DNA of 40,932 nt from a virus. A model generated the notes under the pieces. It made no database searches. It was given only the letters and a program-made list of their open reading frames with translations, and was not told the DNA's origin. Positions 12,784-20,285 of this stretch are shown in pieces; position 1 is the first letter of the stretch, and every line of letters starts with the position of its first letter. The position numbers and the translations under genes are program-made. The DNA is taken from positions 1 through 40,932 of the IMG/VR virus record IMGVR_UViG_3300020180_000045; one strand, 5' to 3'.

Positions 12784-14705
12784 TAGCAATTCGGCTGAGC
12801 AACGGCAGCTTTTTAGATCTGGGCGAATACAGCATGAGCATGAGCGCCTTGAGCCCGTTATTCCAGACAGAGGTAGTACCCAAGCTCATCAACTACCCAT
12901 TTAATATTCCCAACAATGGCCACAACAAAACCATGTTGGGCTTTCCCGGGCAACTGGACAGCGCTGCTAGCCAGCAGCCGCAAAACGTAGACGTGCTCTT
13001 GGCTGATCAGCTCTGGTTCTATGCTGTGCTTCGGGTCAGCGAGATCAGCGCCGGCAGCATTAAGATCAGCGTAGAAGAGCGGTCGGGCGGGCTGCCTGTA
13101 GAATTTGGCGATACCAGAATTCGCGAGCAGATAACCGGAACCTACGCACTAAGCAGCCAGGTCAAGGAGGTGGAGATTGACTACAGCAGCATTCTGTTCT
13201 GGGACCCCACCACCCAGGAAGTACGTGCCTGGGTGCAGGGCAAATACTTTAGCGCCAGCGCCAGCGGCACGCTCAGCTTCAACGTCATTGTGTTGGCTGG
13301 CCTTATCAATGCTGATGCAGACGTGACCTGCACTGCGGCCAGCAGTGGTGGCAGCATCATGACGCTGACGGCCCCCCAACCCGGCCGCGCTGGCGACTTT
13401 GACACCACCTTTACGCCAGAGGGCTGCGAAGTAGCCGTCATCGGCAGCCTCTCTGGCAGCGGCGAGCGCGCCGTATACAATGAACCATGGTTGGCCCCAC
13501 ATACGGCTGACATTCTCACCAGCCTGCAAGACCTGGCCGACAACCCGTATCCCGATCGTGCGTTGGTATTTTTTCCTCACCACAACCCAGGCCTTTTTGG
13601 TGAAAAGAACTTGGCTTTTGCCGGCGTAGTTAACCGATATGACGAAGAAAACGAAGTTTTTAAGGCCAACTTTATTGACCTGGTCACGGCGGTAACCAAT
13701 GAGCACGCCCTTGTGCCGATGGTCTACTTGTGGCATGTGCTCCAGCAGCTGTTTGCCTTGAACAACCTCAAACTTAGTGGCGACGTCTTTGAAGACACTG
13801 AGCTGCAGAGCCTTGTTTTCTACAACCAGCGTGCGCTTGACTGGGATGAACTTGTGCGTGGCACGGCCGAAGTGCTTAACGACAACATCAATGTTTATGA
13901 CAGCCAGGTCACCTATGCGCAGCACATTCCGGACATCACGGTCCGAGACTTGCTTATTGGCCTGCGCGTCAACTTTAACGTTGGCCTGTTTTTCAGCACC
14001 ATCACCCGCGAGCTGGAGCTAGTTAGTGCGCGCGCTGTGCTAGGCAGCGCAACAGTACGCGACTTAGGCCCATACCTGGCGCAATTCCCGGAGCTAACTA
14101 TTGACTATCCGGAAGGCGTTACCTATCAGGGCACGCCAGATGCCAATGACAAATTTGAACAAGCGCTTGCTGTTACCGAAAAGCTAATCGGCAATGGGCT
14201 TGATAAAGTCATTAGCCCGTTCGGTACGTTGAGCATGGCCGCAGTAACCCTTCCCCCGGTTGCCCCCACCAGTTGGGTACCCTTTATGCCCACAGCGCTG
14301 CATTTGGGCAGCAGCGAAGAATACGAGCTAGGTAGCAATCCGTTTACTGCGCGGTTGCTCTTTTACCGCGGCAAAGGCGTCATAGACATTGACAGCAACC
14401 CATGGCCACTTGGGCAGGCCGACGCCACTGACGGCTACGCTACCGATACAGGCAGCTACAGCCTGCACTGGGATGACGGCAAAGGCCTCTACGCCATCTG
14501 GTGGGCAGACTGGTACCGCATGTTGCAGCAGGGCCGAAGCGCAACTGTGCTCTTGCTCATACCGGCCGCAGAGCTGCGAGACGTCAACGGTTGGTTTAAG
14601 ACTAAATGGCGCATCGGGGCAACCCACGTGCTCATTGAGCAACTAAGCGGCAAACTTAGCCGCGGCGGCATTAGCCTGATTCAGGCTACACTGCGCAAAC
14701 TTTAA
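12780..14705 (+). CDS. Large tail protein (tail hub type)
   Basis: This 641-residue, beta-rich protein begins directly with a structured region (IAIRLSNGSFLDLGEYSMSM) and has no signal peptide. The PLFQTEVVPKLINYPFNIPNN region near the N-terminus and the long mixed domain after residue 280 suggest a tail hub or distal tail protein. Assignment is by size, composition and neighbours, not by a specific motif. The ATGA overlap with the preceding gene indicates co-translation. It ends the late cluster and is followed by a weak hairpin and the early control region. Confidence 0.55.
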   Translation: MIAIRLSNGSFLDLGEYSMSMSALSPLFQTEVVPKLINYPFNIPNNGHNKTMLGFPGQLDSAASQQPQNVDVLLADQLWFYAVLRVSEISAGSIKISVEERSGGLPVEFGDTRIREQITGTYALSSQVKEVEIDYSSILFWDPTTQEVRAWVQGKYFSASASGTLSFNVIVLAGLINADADVTCTAASSGGSIMTLTAPQPGRAGDFDTTFTPEGCEVAVIGSLSGSGERAVYNEPWLAPHTADILTSLQDLADNPYPDRALVFFPHHNPGLFGEKNLAFAGVVNRYDEENEVFKANFIDLVTAVTNEHALVPMVYLWHVLQQLFALNNLKLSGDVFEDTELQSLVFYNQRALDWDELVRGTAEVLNDNINVYDSQVTYAQHIPDITVRDLLIGLRVNFNVGLFFSTITRELELVSARAVLGSATVRDLGPYLAQFPELTIDYPEGVTYQGTPDANDKFEQALAVTEKLIGNGLDKVISPFGTLSMAAVTLPPVAPTSWVPFMPTALHLGSSEEYELGSNPFTARLLFYRGKGVIDIDSNPWPLGQADATDGYATDTGSYSLHWDDGKGLYAIWWADWYRMLQQGRSATVLLLIPAAELRDVNGWFKTKWRIGATHVLIEQLSGKLSRGGISLIQATLRKL

Positions 14706-14736
14706 GCTCTATAAAAACAGGGCTTCTGTTTGTCTT
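14704..14736 (+). terminator. Weak terminator after tail cluster
   Basis: AAGCTCT (14704-14710) pairs with AGGGCTT (14719-14725) with one G-U pair and an 8-nt loop, followed by a T-rich stretch. It overlaps the stop codon of the tail gene. Weak, but in the right place to separate late from early transcription. Confidence 0.4.
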
Positions 14737-14766
14737 AACCATTTGTAATAAAAAAATGTTTGCGTG

Positions 14767-14814
14767 TTGGTGTAAAAAGTTGCACCGTTAACTTTTGGTG
14801 TATAAATTTACACC
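14767..14814 (+). promoter_or_regulatory. Early promoter with two palindromic operators
   Basis: GGTGTA-N6-TGCACC at 14769-14786 and GGTGTA-N6-TACACC at 14797-14814 are two matching dyads with centres 28 bp apart. A Bacteroidetes-type promoter overlaps them: TTG at 14767-14769, 19 nt, then TAACTTTTG at 14789-14797. A repressor bound at the dyads would block it. The HTH protein at 15779, in the same operon, is the natural candidate. Confidence 0.6.
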
Positions 14815-14841
14815 ATTGTTAACCACTAACAACAACGCGCC

Positions 14842-15102
14842 ATGAACCAGTCAAGCATCGAATCCGTAAAGACCACGATTGTCTTATACATTGGCGACAA
14901 GTACCAAGACAAGTACCGCGCCTTAGCCACCGAGGTGGTGAGCAGCGTTAAGGTGAACCTGGAAGGCACCTTCGCCGGCGATGTCGCCAAAACGGTTCTG
15001 AGTGGTCGCAGCCGCAAATGCAGCGAGAAGCAGGCTTGGGTCATTGCCAGAGCCTACGTTGAAAGCTGCCCAAAGAATGGGCGGTCAGCGCTTTGTGATT
15101 GA
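14842..15102 (+). CDS. Small early protein
   Basis: This 86-residue soluble protein is the first gene after the operator-controlled promoter. The C-terminal half (VLSGRSRKCSEKQAWVIARAY) resembles a short helix-turn-helix-like or nucleic-acid binding helix pair, but no family is recognised. The operon position suggests expression immediately after infection or in a repressed state. ATG 14842 follows a CAACAACG leader. Confidence 0.5.
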   Translation: MNQSSIESVKTTIVLYIGDKYQDKYRALATEVVSSVKVNLEGTFAGDVAKTVLSGRSRKCSEKQAWVIARAYVESCPKNGRSALCD

Positions 15103-15124
15103 TTATTAAACCTTACCAAACAAA

Positions 15125-15382
15125 ATGACAAATACTAAAGTAGAAAAGGCAGCCGCATCGGCCGTCTGGGCAGAAGTAAGGGCTGAGGCAGTAGCGGCAG
15201 TAAGGGCTGCAGCAGAAGCTGCATATTACGCAGCAGCGGCAGCGACAAGGGCTATGGCAGCAACTCAAACAGAAGCGGCGGCCGCCTGGGCAGAAGCAGG
15301 GGCCGCCGCAGCAGAGTCAGCAATGTCCGCAGCAGCGGCTGCGAAGGCTGCAAAAGCGGCAGCAAGGGCCGCGGCTAGATAA
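15125..15382 (+). CDS. Ala-rich helical protein 1
   Basis: Roughly half of this 85-residue protein is alanine, with regularly spaced Glu, Arg, Lys and Trp. It should form a long, mostly amphipathic alpha-helix. There is no signal peptide or family. The next gene has the same style, and each is followed by the same hairpin unit, so the two probably arose by duplication. Ala-rich repeats of this kind occur in some uncharacterised immunity-like proteins; this is only a resemblance. GC-rich Ala codons could also make such an open frame by chance, but a clean start, stop and a paralogue argue for a gene. Confidence 0.55.
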   Translation: MTNTKVEKAAASAVWAEVRAEAVAAVRAAAEAAYYAAAAATRAMAATQTEAAAAWAEAGAAAAESAMSAAAAAKAAKAAARAAAR

Positions 15383-15388
15383 CCAATT

Positions 15389-15419
15389 CCAACCCCGCTT
15401 GCACATCGCAAGCGGGCAC
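15389..15419 (+). repeat. Duplicated hairpin unit, copy A
   Basis: CCCGCTTGC, loop ACATC, GCAAGCGGG (15394-15416) forms a perfect 9-bp stem in a 31-bp unit. The unit is identical to that at 15729-15759. CAA/CCA-rich, probably unstructured sequence flanks it up to the next ATG. There is no T run, so it is unlikely to be an intrinsic terminator. Confidence 0.8.
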
Positions 15420-15438
15420 AAACCAACCAAACCAACAA

Positions 15439-15723
15439 ATGGACAACAATTGCAACAAGGAAGAAGCACCTGCGGTAATAGCCGCAGAAGCCGCAAGAGA
15501 TGCGCTGAAGGAGGCGCAGGATGCTTGGATGTCAGGATGGGGATCGGCAGCATGGGTAGCAGCTGCAAATTCTGCTTTTTCATGGGCCGCAGCGGGAGCT
15601 GCATGGTCTGCTGCGGCAGTGGGTGAATTTAAAGCCGCAGAAGAGTGGGCCGCTTTGGCTCAAACAGCTGAGACGGAAGCTGCGACAGCAGCGGAATCCG
15701 CAGCACGGGCCACAGTAAGATAA
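15439..15723 (+). CDS. Ala- and Trp-rich helical protein 2
   Basis: This 94-residue protein is rich in Ala with Trp at semi-regular intervals (AWMSGWGSAAWVAAANSAFSW), and Glu/Arg on the other helix faces. It follows the Ala-rich protein 1 with an identical intergenic hairpin before and after. The Trp content could allow membrane association or helix packing. No family is recognised. Confidence 0.55.
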   Translation: MDNNCNKEEAPAVIAAEAARDALKEAQDAWMSGWGSAAWVAAANSAFSWAAAGAAWSAAAVGEFKAAEEWAALAQTAETEAATAAESAARATVR

Positions 15724-15728
15724 ACCAA

Positions 15729-15759
15729 CCAACCCCGCTTGCACATCGCAAGCGGGCAC
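15729..15759 (+). repeat. Duplicated hairpin unit, copy B
   Basis: Second copy of the 31-bp unit, with the 9-bp stem at 15734-15742 and 15748-15756. It stands between Ala-rich protein 2 and the HTH regulator gene, again in a C/A-rich linker. Confidence 0.8.
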
Positions 15760-15778
15760 CAACCCCAACCCCAAAACC

Positions 15779-16606
15779 ATGAACCTTCAAGAGCATTTAC
15801 AGCAAGCTTTAGTAACCTTGGTCAAGGACCGAGGTTACACCCACGCAGAAGTAGCAGAAAAAACGGCCATTCACAAAAGCAACGTAACCCGCTACCTAAA
15901 CGGCAGCCTGACACTGACCGCCGAACGTGCCGAGCGCATGCTGCTGGCTTTGGGTGGGCAAGTTGCTTTGCCAAAAATTTTGGTTAAAAAAGCCGGGTTA
16001 TTGGTCATTGACATTCAAGACATTGATAAATATTTAGGTTATCAAACTTGGCACTACTTTGACCCAAATGCCGAGGTAACGGCCCTTGATGTGCTACAGA
16101 TTCAAAGTATGCCTGCTGACACGCGGATTAATTTAGTGGCGGCACATGGCGCATTGCCTGAGGAAGTGCTTACGCAGGTGGCTTTCTTTGCCTTAAAGTT
16201 TACGCCAATGCCCGACGGGCGGCAGGTCAAGGCCTTGTACTCCGATCCTCGCATGGATCAAGCATTAACCGCAATGATGGCTGCCGAAAGCTTTGAAGAA
16301 GCCGAGTATGCTCGAATTCTGGCCAATACGCTAGTCTTAGATGCTCGCGATGGGGCAGAAGGGCAACCGGTTTACAGCTACCGCCATCAATACCATAGCT
16401 TGGCCATTGCGCTTAGCAATGCTTGCGGCAACGCTCTGCACCGTGAGCTTGCAACCGCGTGTGCTTATGCTGTCGCGGCTGCGGTAGATGTTCCCTGGCA
16501 CATCCGCACACCATTTGGTTACGAGGAACCATTTGGCACAAGCCAAGCCTGGCAAGCCATCATTGACAACTTCATAAAAATTCTCCGTGAGAATTCCCAA
16601 GATTAA
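15779..16606 (+). CDS. XRE-type HTH regulator with large C-terminal domain
   Basis: This 275-residue protein has an N-terminal helix-turn-helix of the Cro/C1 (XRE) type at about residues 10-60 (RGYTHAEVAEKTAIHKSNVTRYLNG then AERMLLALGG). The C-terminal 200 residues are of unknown type, with helical, Ala-rich segments. The size resembles fused repressor-sensor proteins. It probably binds the GGTGTA dyads upstream of its own operon. There is no Ser-Lys protease signature, so a LexA-like self-cleavage switch is not indicated. The downstream helicase gene starts inside its end. Confidence 0.65.
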   Translation: MNLQEHLQQALVTLVKDRGYTHAEVAEKTAIHKSNVTRYLNGSLTLTAERAERMLLALGGQVALPKILVKKAGLLVIDIQDIDKYLGYQTWHYFDPNAEVTALDVLQIQSMPADTRINLVAAHGALPEEVLTQVAFFALKFTPMPDGRQVKALYSDPRMDQALTAMMAAESFEEAEYARILANTLVLDARDGAEGQPVYSYRHQYHSLAIALSNACGNALHRELATACAYAVAAAVDVPWHIRTPFGYEEPFGTSQAWQAIIDNFIKILRENSQD

Positions 16607-18155
16607 ATTTACCTTTCACCACTTCGTGCGAGAAACGGCAGCAGCCATCTGCGTTAGCAAGGGTGGCAAAGAAATCTGGCTGCCAAAATCAATCTGCGCT
16701 GACTTGGTCAAGGGCAGCAAGGCCAACGGTGGGCACGTTAACATCGCGCCCTTTAAGTGGCAGGAGTTAACTGGGCGCGTGCCACAGCCGCTAGACACAT
16801 TGGAACTAATGCGTTCAGAACAAATGAGCCTGCGCTACACGACCAAGCCTTGCCCATTGCTGGAGCTGCCAGGCAAAAGCCCTTACACCGCTCAACGCAT
16901 CGGCATAGAAGCTGCACTAAAGCAGCGCTACTGGGCCTTTTTCTGCGAAATGCAGACTGGCAAAACCATTATGTCAGCTACGGTGGCCTACAGCCGTTAC
17001 AAAGCGGAGAACATTGATCGCTGCATCATCATTGCGCCTCTGCGCACCCGCAAAGTCTGGCAGGCCGAATTGCCTGCTGAGTTGCCTTGGCGGTTTGTGC
17101 CCATCGAGCACTTCAGCCACGAACGCCTGCGCTACCAGATTAAGCTTGAGGCTAACGAGCAGACCATGATCATTGTGGATGAAAGCCACAGCATTAAAAA
17201 CCCAAACACTGAGCGCATTAAAGTCATCTTTGACCAAACCGACCCGGCAGGTTACCGGCTTATCCTTACTGGTACGCCAATTGGGCGTCATGCCGGTGAT
17301 CTGTTTTTTCAGTTTCGCTTTCTGCACCCAGAAATATTAGGTTACGATAGTTATCAAAAATTCAGCGACGCTCATTTGCTTTACGGCGGCCGTGAAGGCA
17401 AAAAGGTGGTGGCTTATACAAACATTGAGCTAGTCAGTCAGCGAGTGCTGTCTTTTGTATTTTGGCTTACCCGCGAAGACATGGACCGAGAACGGCCCAA
17501 AGAGCGCCGCATTGTTGACTACATTCCAAGCAACGCCGCAGCTTACGTTAGGCTGGTCAGTGCTTACAAAGAAGCCTATGAAATGCACCTGCATCGTCAG
17601 GTACTTAAATTTACAGTTAGGTTGCAGCAAGCAGCCAGCGGCTTTGTAATTGACGAAAAAGGCCAATCATTTGGCTACCGCGACAATGGCCGAATGGCTG
17701 CGTTGCTGGGAGTGATGGCAGAGAAGAACCTACCAACCATTATTTACTTTAGGTTTTTGGAAGAGGCCAGGAGCATAGGCCAAAAGTTGAATGCTCCGGT
17801 GCTGGATGGCAGCACGCCCGCCACGCTATTTAATCAAAATATTGATTCTTTTAATAACGGTAACATAGATGTGCTTATCGTCAACCAGCAATTGGCGCAA
17901 GGGTTTAACCTCAGAGCTGCACAACGTATTATTTATTATTCTACAAGCTTTGACCTTATTGCTCGTAAACAGAGCGAAGACCGCGCACAGGCTGGCTTGG
18001 GCACGTCTGTTGAGATCATTGATCTGGTGGCCATCGGCACCATTGACCAGCGCATTTTGGATGTGCTTGCCAAAAAGACAGACATTGCAACAGCCTTTAA
18101 ACAGGAAGTGAATGAGAAAAAGCGTGAACGAACTGCGCCAGTTGTTGGGCATTAA
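16587..18155 (+). CDS. SNF2-family DEAD/DEAH-box helicase
   Basis: This 522-residue superfamily 2 ATPase of SNF2 type translocates on double-stranded DNA. Walker A is MQTGKT (Lys126), Walker B is DESH (198-201), motif III is LTGTP (near 228). The C-terminal RecA domain has a motif VI region QSEDRAQAG in place of the usual Q..GR..R. The N-terminal 100 residues are a separate small domain. The GTG start at 16587 overlaps the regulator by 20 bp. It is followed directly by a DNA methyltransferase, so both may act on phage DNA modification, replication or recombination. Confidence 0.85.
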   Translation: MRIPKIKFTFHHFVRETAAAICVSKGGKEIWLPKSICADLVKGSKANGGHVNIAPFKWQELTGRVPQPLDTLELMRSEQMSLRYTTKPCPLLELPGKSPYTAQRIGIEAALKQRYWAFFCEMQTGKTIMSATVAYSRYKAENIDRCIIIAPLRTRKVWQAELPAELPWRFVPIEHFSHERLRYQIKLEANEQTMIIVDESHSIKNPNTERIKVIFDQTDPAGYRLILTGTPIGRHAGDLFFQFRFLHPEILGYDSYQKFSDAHLLYGGREGKKVVAYTNIELVSQRVLSFVFWLTREDMDRERPKERRIVDYIPSNAAAYVRLVSAYKEAYEMHLHRQVLKFTVRLQQAASGFVIDEKGQSFGYRDNGRMAALLGVMAEKNLPTIIYFRFLEEARSIGQKLNAPVLDGSTPATLFNQNIDSFNNGNIDVLIVNQQLAQGFNLRAAQRIIYYSTSFDLIARKQSEDRAQAGLGTSVEIIDLVAIGTIDQRILDVLAKKTDIATAFKQEVNEKKRERTAPVVGH

Positions 18156-19029
18156 TCCTACCAACATTTGGGATGCTACGCGTAAGCCTTGGCAGTTGAA
18201 TAACCAGCGATGGAAGCAGCTTATTCAGCAGGCAGGACTCTTGGCCGGAATTGAAAACCCGGAGTATGCCACAAGAGAAAACTGTTGGCAACAAAACGGA
18301 GGGCTGGCTGCCGTCATTACAGGTAAAGCAGTTAATGGAGGTGCTTCCGTGCTGGACAGCTACGTCATTGAACTGTTGCTTCATTTGTTTATGCCGCGTA
18401 TGGGCCAGTGTGTTTACAACCCATTTGGTGGTGGCGTTCAGACGGGTTTTGTTAGCGGTTTTTTTGGTTATGATTATGAAGCTTCTGAAATTAGGGTTAA
18501 CCAATGTGTGGCAAATAATGCCATCTGTGCAGCCTTTGATCTGTCTGCAAAGTGGCATGCTGTTGACAGCCAACATTACCACGGCCCAGGGGCAGATTTG
18601 GTATTTACCTGCCCGCCCTATTACGGCGTAGAAACCTATTTGGATGCTGACGGAAAGCCGCCACAAAATGAAGCCAATGCAGCATTAAGCTACCAGGAAT
18701 ACTGGGCAATTCTGGAAGCGGGTCTTACCCGGGCATGGCAATACCTGAAACCTAACCGCTTTTTTGTGGTCATGATTGGCGATGGCCGCAACCCTTCCGG
18801 CAGCTACTACGGCATAGAAGGGCATATGGAAGCTTGGATATTGAGCCGGGGTATGCATCTATACAATAAAATAATTTATTTAGAAGTGCCTTTTACGCGC
18901 GCCATGATGACCCCAAAAACATTGAGAACACGCAAACTACCTAAATGCAACCAAACTATTTTGGTGGCCTACAAAGGAAACCCCAACAACATTCCCCAGC
19001 TTTTTGAAGACCTGGCCCTGACCAGCTAA
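18112..19029 (+). CDS. DNA methyltransferase, beta class (N4-C or N6-A)
   Basis: This 305-residue amino-methyltransferase has the catalytic motif CPPYY (167-171), equivalent to (D/N/S)PPY. Motif I is in YNPFGGGVQTG (102-112), normally DPFxGSGTT. The order, catalytic motif after the SAM-binding one as written in this chain, should be checked; the N-terminal 80 residues are a possible target-recognition or dimerisation part. The gene overlaps the SNF2 gene by 44 bp and ends at a strong terminator. It may protect phage DNA from restriction or mark replicated DNA. The CPPY and NPFGGG variants are departures from the common consensus. Confidence 0.75.
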   Translation: MRKSVNELRQLLGINPTNIWDATRKPWQLNNQRWKQLIQQAGLLAGIENPEYATRENCWQQNGGLAAVITGKAVNGGASVLDSYVIELLLHLFMPRMGQCVYNPFGGGVQTGFVSGFFGYDYEASEIRVNQCVANNAICAAFDLSAKWHAVDSQHYHGPGADLVFTCPPYYGVETYLDADGKPPQNEANAALSYQEYWAILEAGLTRAWQYLKPNRFFVVMIGDGRNPSGSYYGIEGHMEAWILSRGMHLYNKIIYLEVPFTRAMMTPKTLRTRKLPKCNQTILVAYKGNPNNIPQLFEDLALTS

Positions 19030-19060
19030 AAGCGCCCCACCGTTGCGGGTGGGGCGCTTT
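19029..19060. terminator. Bidirectional terminator
   Basis: AAAGCGCCCCACC (19029-19041), loop GTTGC, GGGTGGGGCGCTTT (19047-19060) makes a 13-bp stem that begins in the methyltransferase stop codon. A and T flanks make it usable for the convergent minus-strand gene as well. Confidence 0.85.
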
Positions 19061-19090
19061 GTTCACTAGCCGCAAGCAAGCGGTCTGTTC

Positions 19091-19558
19091 TTAAATTGAG
19101 CTGGCAAAGAAGCCACTGTAGGGCATGTAGTCGCGCTGGCTTTTCAGCGTGATCAGCAGCCGCTCGTACAGGTCAATTTGGTCGGCTTCCATGCGCAGCA
19201 CTTCCAGCCCGCCCAGCTCTTCAATGCGGCTGGCAAACTTTTGGTTCTCGACAAAAAGCCCAATAACCAGCTCGCGCATTTCGTCCAGGTCTTCGCTGGT
19301 CCAGTTCATGACCTCCATCAGTGGAAGCTTTAACGTGCAAACTTCCGCGTCCTCATCCAGGTTTACCGGCATCCATACGGGCCGATCGGTGCGCATCACC
19401 GTTGGCAGGAATGCCGCACCATTGCTGAAGGGCGATTCCTCCTCATCGGATACCTTGGCCGCAAGCCTGGCAACAGCACCTTCTGCGCTTTGGGCATCGG
19501 CTGAATTGGTCTCCACGCTAAGCGCGGCAGACTTTGGGAGCTTTTGTAACTTCTTCAT
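19091..19558 (-). CDS. Unknown acidic protein (minus strand)
   Basis: This 155-residue protein has a basic N-terminus (MKKLQKLPKSA), a disordered Ala/Ser/Glu-rich stretch to about residue 45, then an acidic folded part (LDEDAEVCTLKLPLMEVMNWTSEDLDEMRELVIGLF). It ends with a long helix. No family is recognised. The minus-strand frame is preferred over a plus-strand open frame (19149-19655) because of its composition, the AT-rich leader at its start, and the convergent terminator at its end. Its leader is strongly structured (see attenuator entry). Confidence 0.6.
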   Translation of the reverse strand: MKKLQKLPKSAALSVETNSADAQSAEGAVARLAAKVSDEEESPFSNGAAFLPTVMRTDRPVWMPVNLDEDAEVCTLKLPLMEVMNWTSEDLDEMRELVIGLFVENQKFASRIEELGGLEVLRMEADQIDLYERLLITLKSQRDYMPYSGFFASSI

Positions 19559-19559
19559 T

Positions 19560-19715
19560 AAAAATAATTATAAAAGACTTCCAGGGCTGAAGAAGTCACG
19601 GGCGTTAGCCACAATTGATTACCGGGCCGCAAGCCCGGCTCCCTGGAAGCCGTAAGTTGAAATTGGTTATTGTGTGGCATGACGGTTCTACCCGTGGGTA
19701 ACTTCTTCAAGGCAA
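19560..19715 (-). promoter_or_regulatory. Structured leader, possible attenuator or riboswitch
   Basis: Read on the minus strand, CTTCCAGGG (19649-19641) can pair with CCCTGGAAG (19586-19578), enclosing a CCGGGC/GCCCGG hairpin (19622-19638). Alternatively GACTTC (19597-19592) pairs with GAAGTC (19581-19576) and is followed by TTTTAT, a terminator-like hairpin just before the ATG at 19558. The two structures share bases, so they exclude each other. A GAAGAAGT near 19700 could also pair with ACTTCTTC. No known riboswitch class is recognised. Confidence 0.45.
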
Positions 19716-19773
19716 AGATGCAGCCAAGTCAATGTGTCTAAATTGGTACAAAAACGGTATTTAATTGCTAATG

Positions 19774-19790
19774 TGCTGTATTTTACTGTA
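19774..19790. promoter_or_regulatory. TGCTGTA-type repeat, possible operator
   Basis: TGCTGTA at 19774-19780 is followed by TACTGTA at 19784-19790. The preceding GGTATTTAATTGC is nearly repeated in front of the replication module (GGTATTTTAATTGC near 25684). This suggests a shared control element for the divergent minus-strand gene and the small genes to the right. Confidence 0.35.
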
Positions 19791-19802
19791 ATTTGTAGCC
19801 TA

Positions 19803-19991
19803 ATGCGCACTTGCTTCTTATTAACCACGCTTCTGTTGCTCGTCACCATCGGGTTGCGTCGCCAATTCCATGCCGCCGTGGCTGCGTTCACGGTGTTACG
19901 GGATGTTAGTCAGCAAAGTGTCCTCAGTGGTGTTTCATGGTTAGGGTTAGTCATCCGTTTCCCGGCGACGCAGCGCCGGGTTTATTTTTAA
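19803..19991 (+). CDS. Possible small membrane protein or small RNA
   Basis: An open frame of 62 residues begins with a hydrophobic helix (MRTCFLLTTLLLLVTIGLRR). Its last codons lie in a strong terminator hairpin (19961-19990), which is unusual for a real gene end. Alternatively the stretch is a short non-coding transcript of about 190 nt that ends at the terminator. I cannot decide between the two. Confidence 0.3.
   Translation: MRTCFLLTTLLLLVTIGLRRQFHAAVAAFTVLRDVSQQSVLSGVSWLGLVIRFPATQRRVYF
19961..19990 (+). terminator. Intrinsic terminator
   Basis: CCCGGCG (19961-19967), loop ACGCAG, CGCCGGG (19974-19980), then TTTATTTTTA. A textbook rho-independent terminator only 7 nt before the next ATG (19997). 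The next gene therefore depends on readthrough or is expressed poorly from upstream. Confidence 0.8.
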
Positions 19992-19996
19992 TTCCT

Positions 19997-20143
19997 ATGC
20001 TTACCTCCATCGGCCTCATTATAGCTTGCCTGGTTGCAGTTGCCTGGATCATGGACGGAATTGTCCTTGACTTTGACAGCCGGTTTTACCACTGGCACAT
20101 CCGCTTCTGGAACCAGTGGCGCATAGAAGCCAAAAAGCTGTAG
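19997..20143 (+). CDS. Small single-pass membrane protein
   Basis: This 48-residue protein has one transmembrane helix (about residues 3-22, IGLIIACLVAVAWIM) and an aromatic, basic C-terminal tail (FYHWHIRFWNQW). Size and layout suit a small holin-like, spanin-like or membrane accessory peptide. Below the usual gene-calling cut-off. It sits upstream of a second small membrane protein with a tail-associated operon, so a lysis role is possible but unproven. Confidence 0.45.
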   Translation: MLTSIGLIIACLVAVAWIMDGIVLDFDSRFYHWHIRFWNQWRIEAKKL

Positions 20144-20209
20144 AAACTTTTAATACCGCGCGCACAATGCTACGCGGTTCTTCGCCTTCTTGTTCACTCC
20201 CTGTCTGGC

Positions 20210-20237
20210 AACGGCCACCGCTCACCCGGTGGTCGTT
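20210..20237 (+). other. 11-bp hairpin abutting late promoter copy 4
   Basis: AACGGCCACCG (20210-20220), loop CTCACC, and CGGTGGTCGTT (20227-20237) pair fully with one G-U. The next base begins GTCCTTT. It may terminate upstream transcription or form part of the promoter control region. Confidence 0.6.
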
Positions 20238-20272
20238 GTCCTTTACACCCGGCACTTGCGGCGGTAATCTTG
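20238..20272 (+). promoter_or_regulatory. Late promoter-like element, copy 4
   Basis: GTCCTTT at 20238-20244, exactly 20 nt, then TAATCTTG at 20265-20272. It is followed 13 nt later by the TTG start at 20286. It drives the tail operon that includes the tape measure gene. Confidence 0.75.
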
Positions 20273-20285
20273 TGCAAAACAGCGC

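Noticed and set aside
13149-13925. Long minus-strand open frame inside the tail hub gene
   Set aside because: It lies wholly within a well-supported plus-strand gene, has no coupling to neighbours and unusual composition, so it is a shadow.
19149-19655. Plus-strand 168-codon frame over the minus-strand gene
   Set aside because: Ser/Thr/Arg-rich, with no leader and no supporting neighbours; it also runs through the structured leader. The minus-strand reading is more protein-like.
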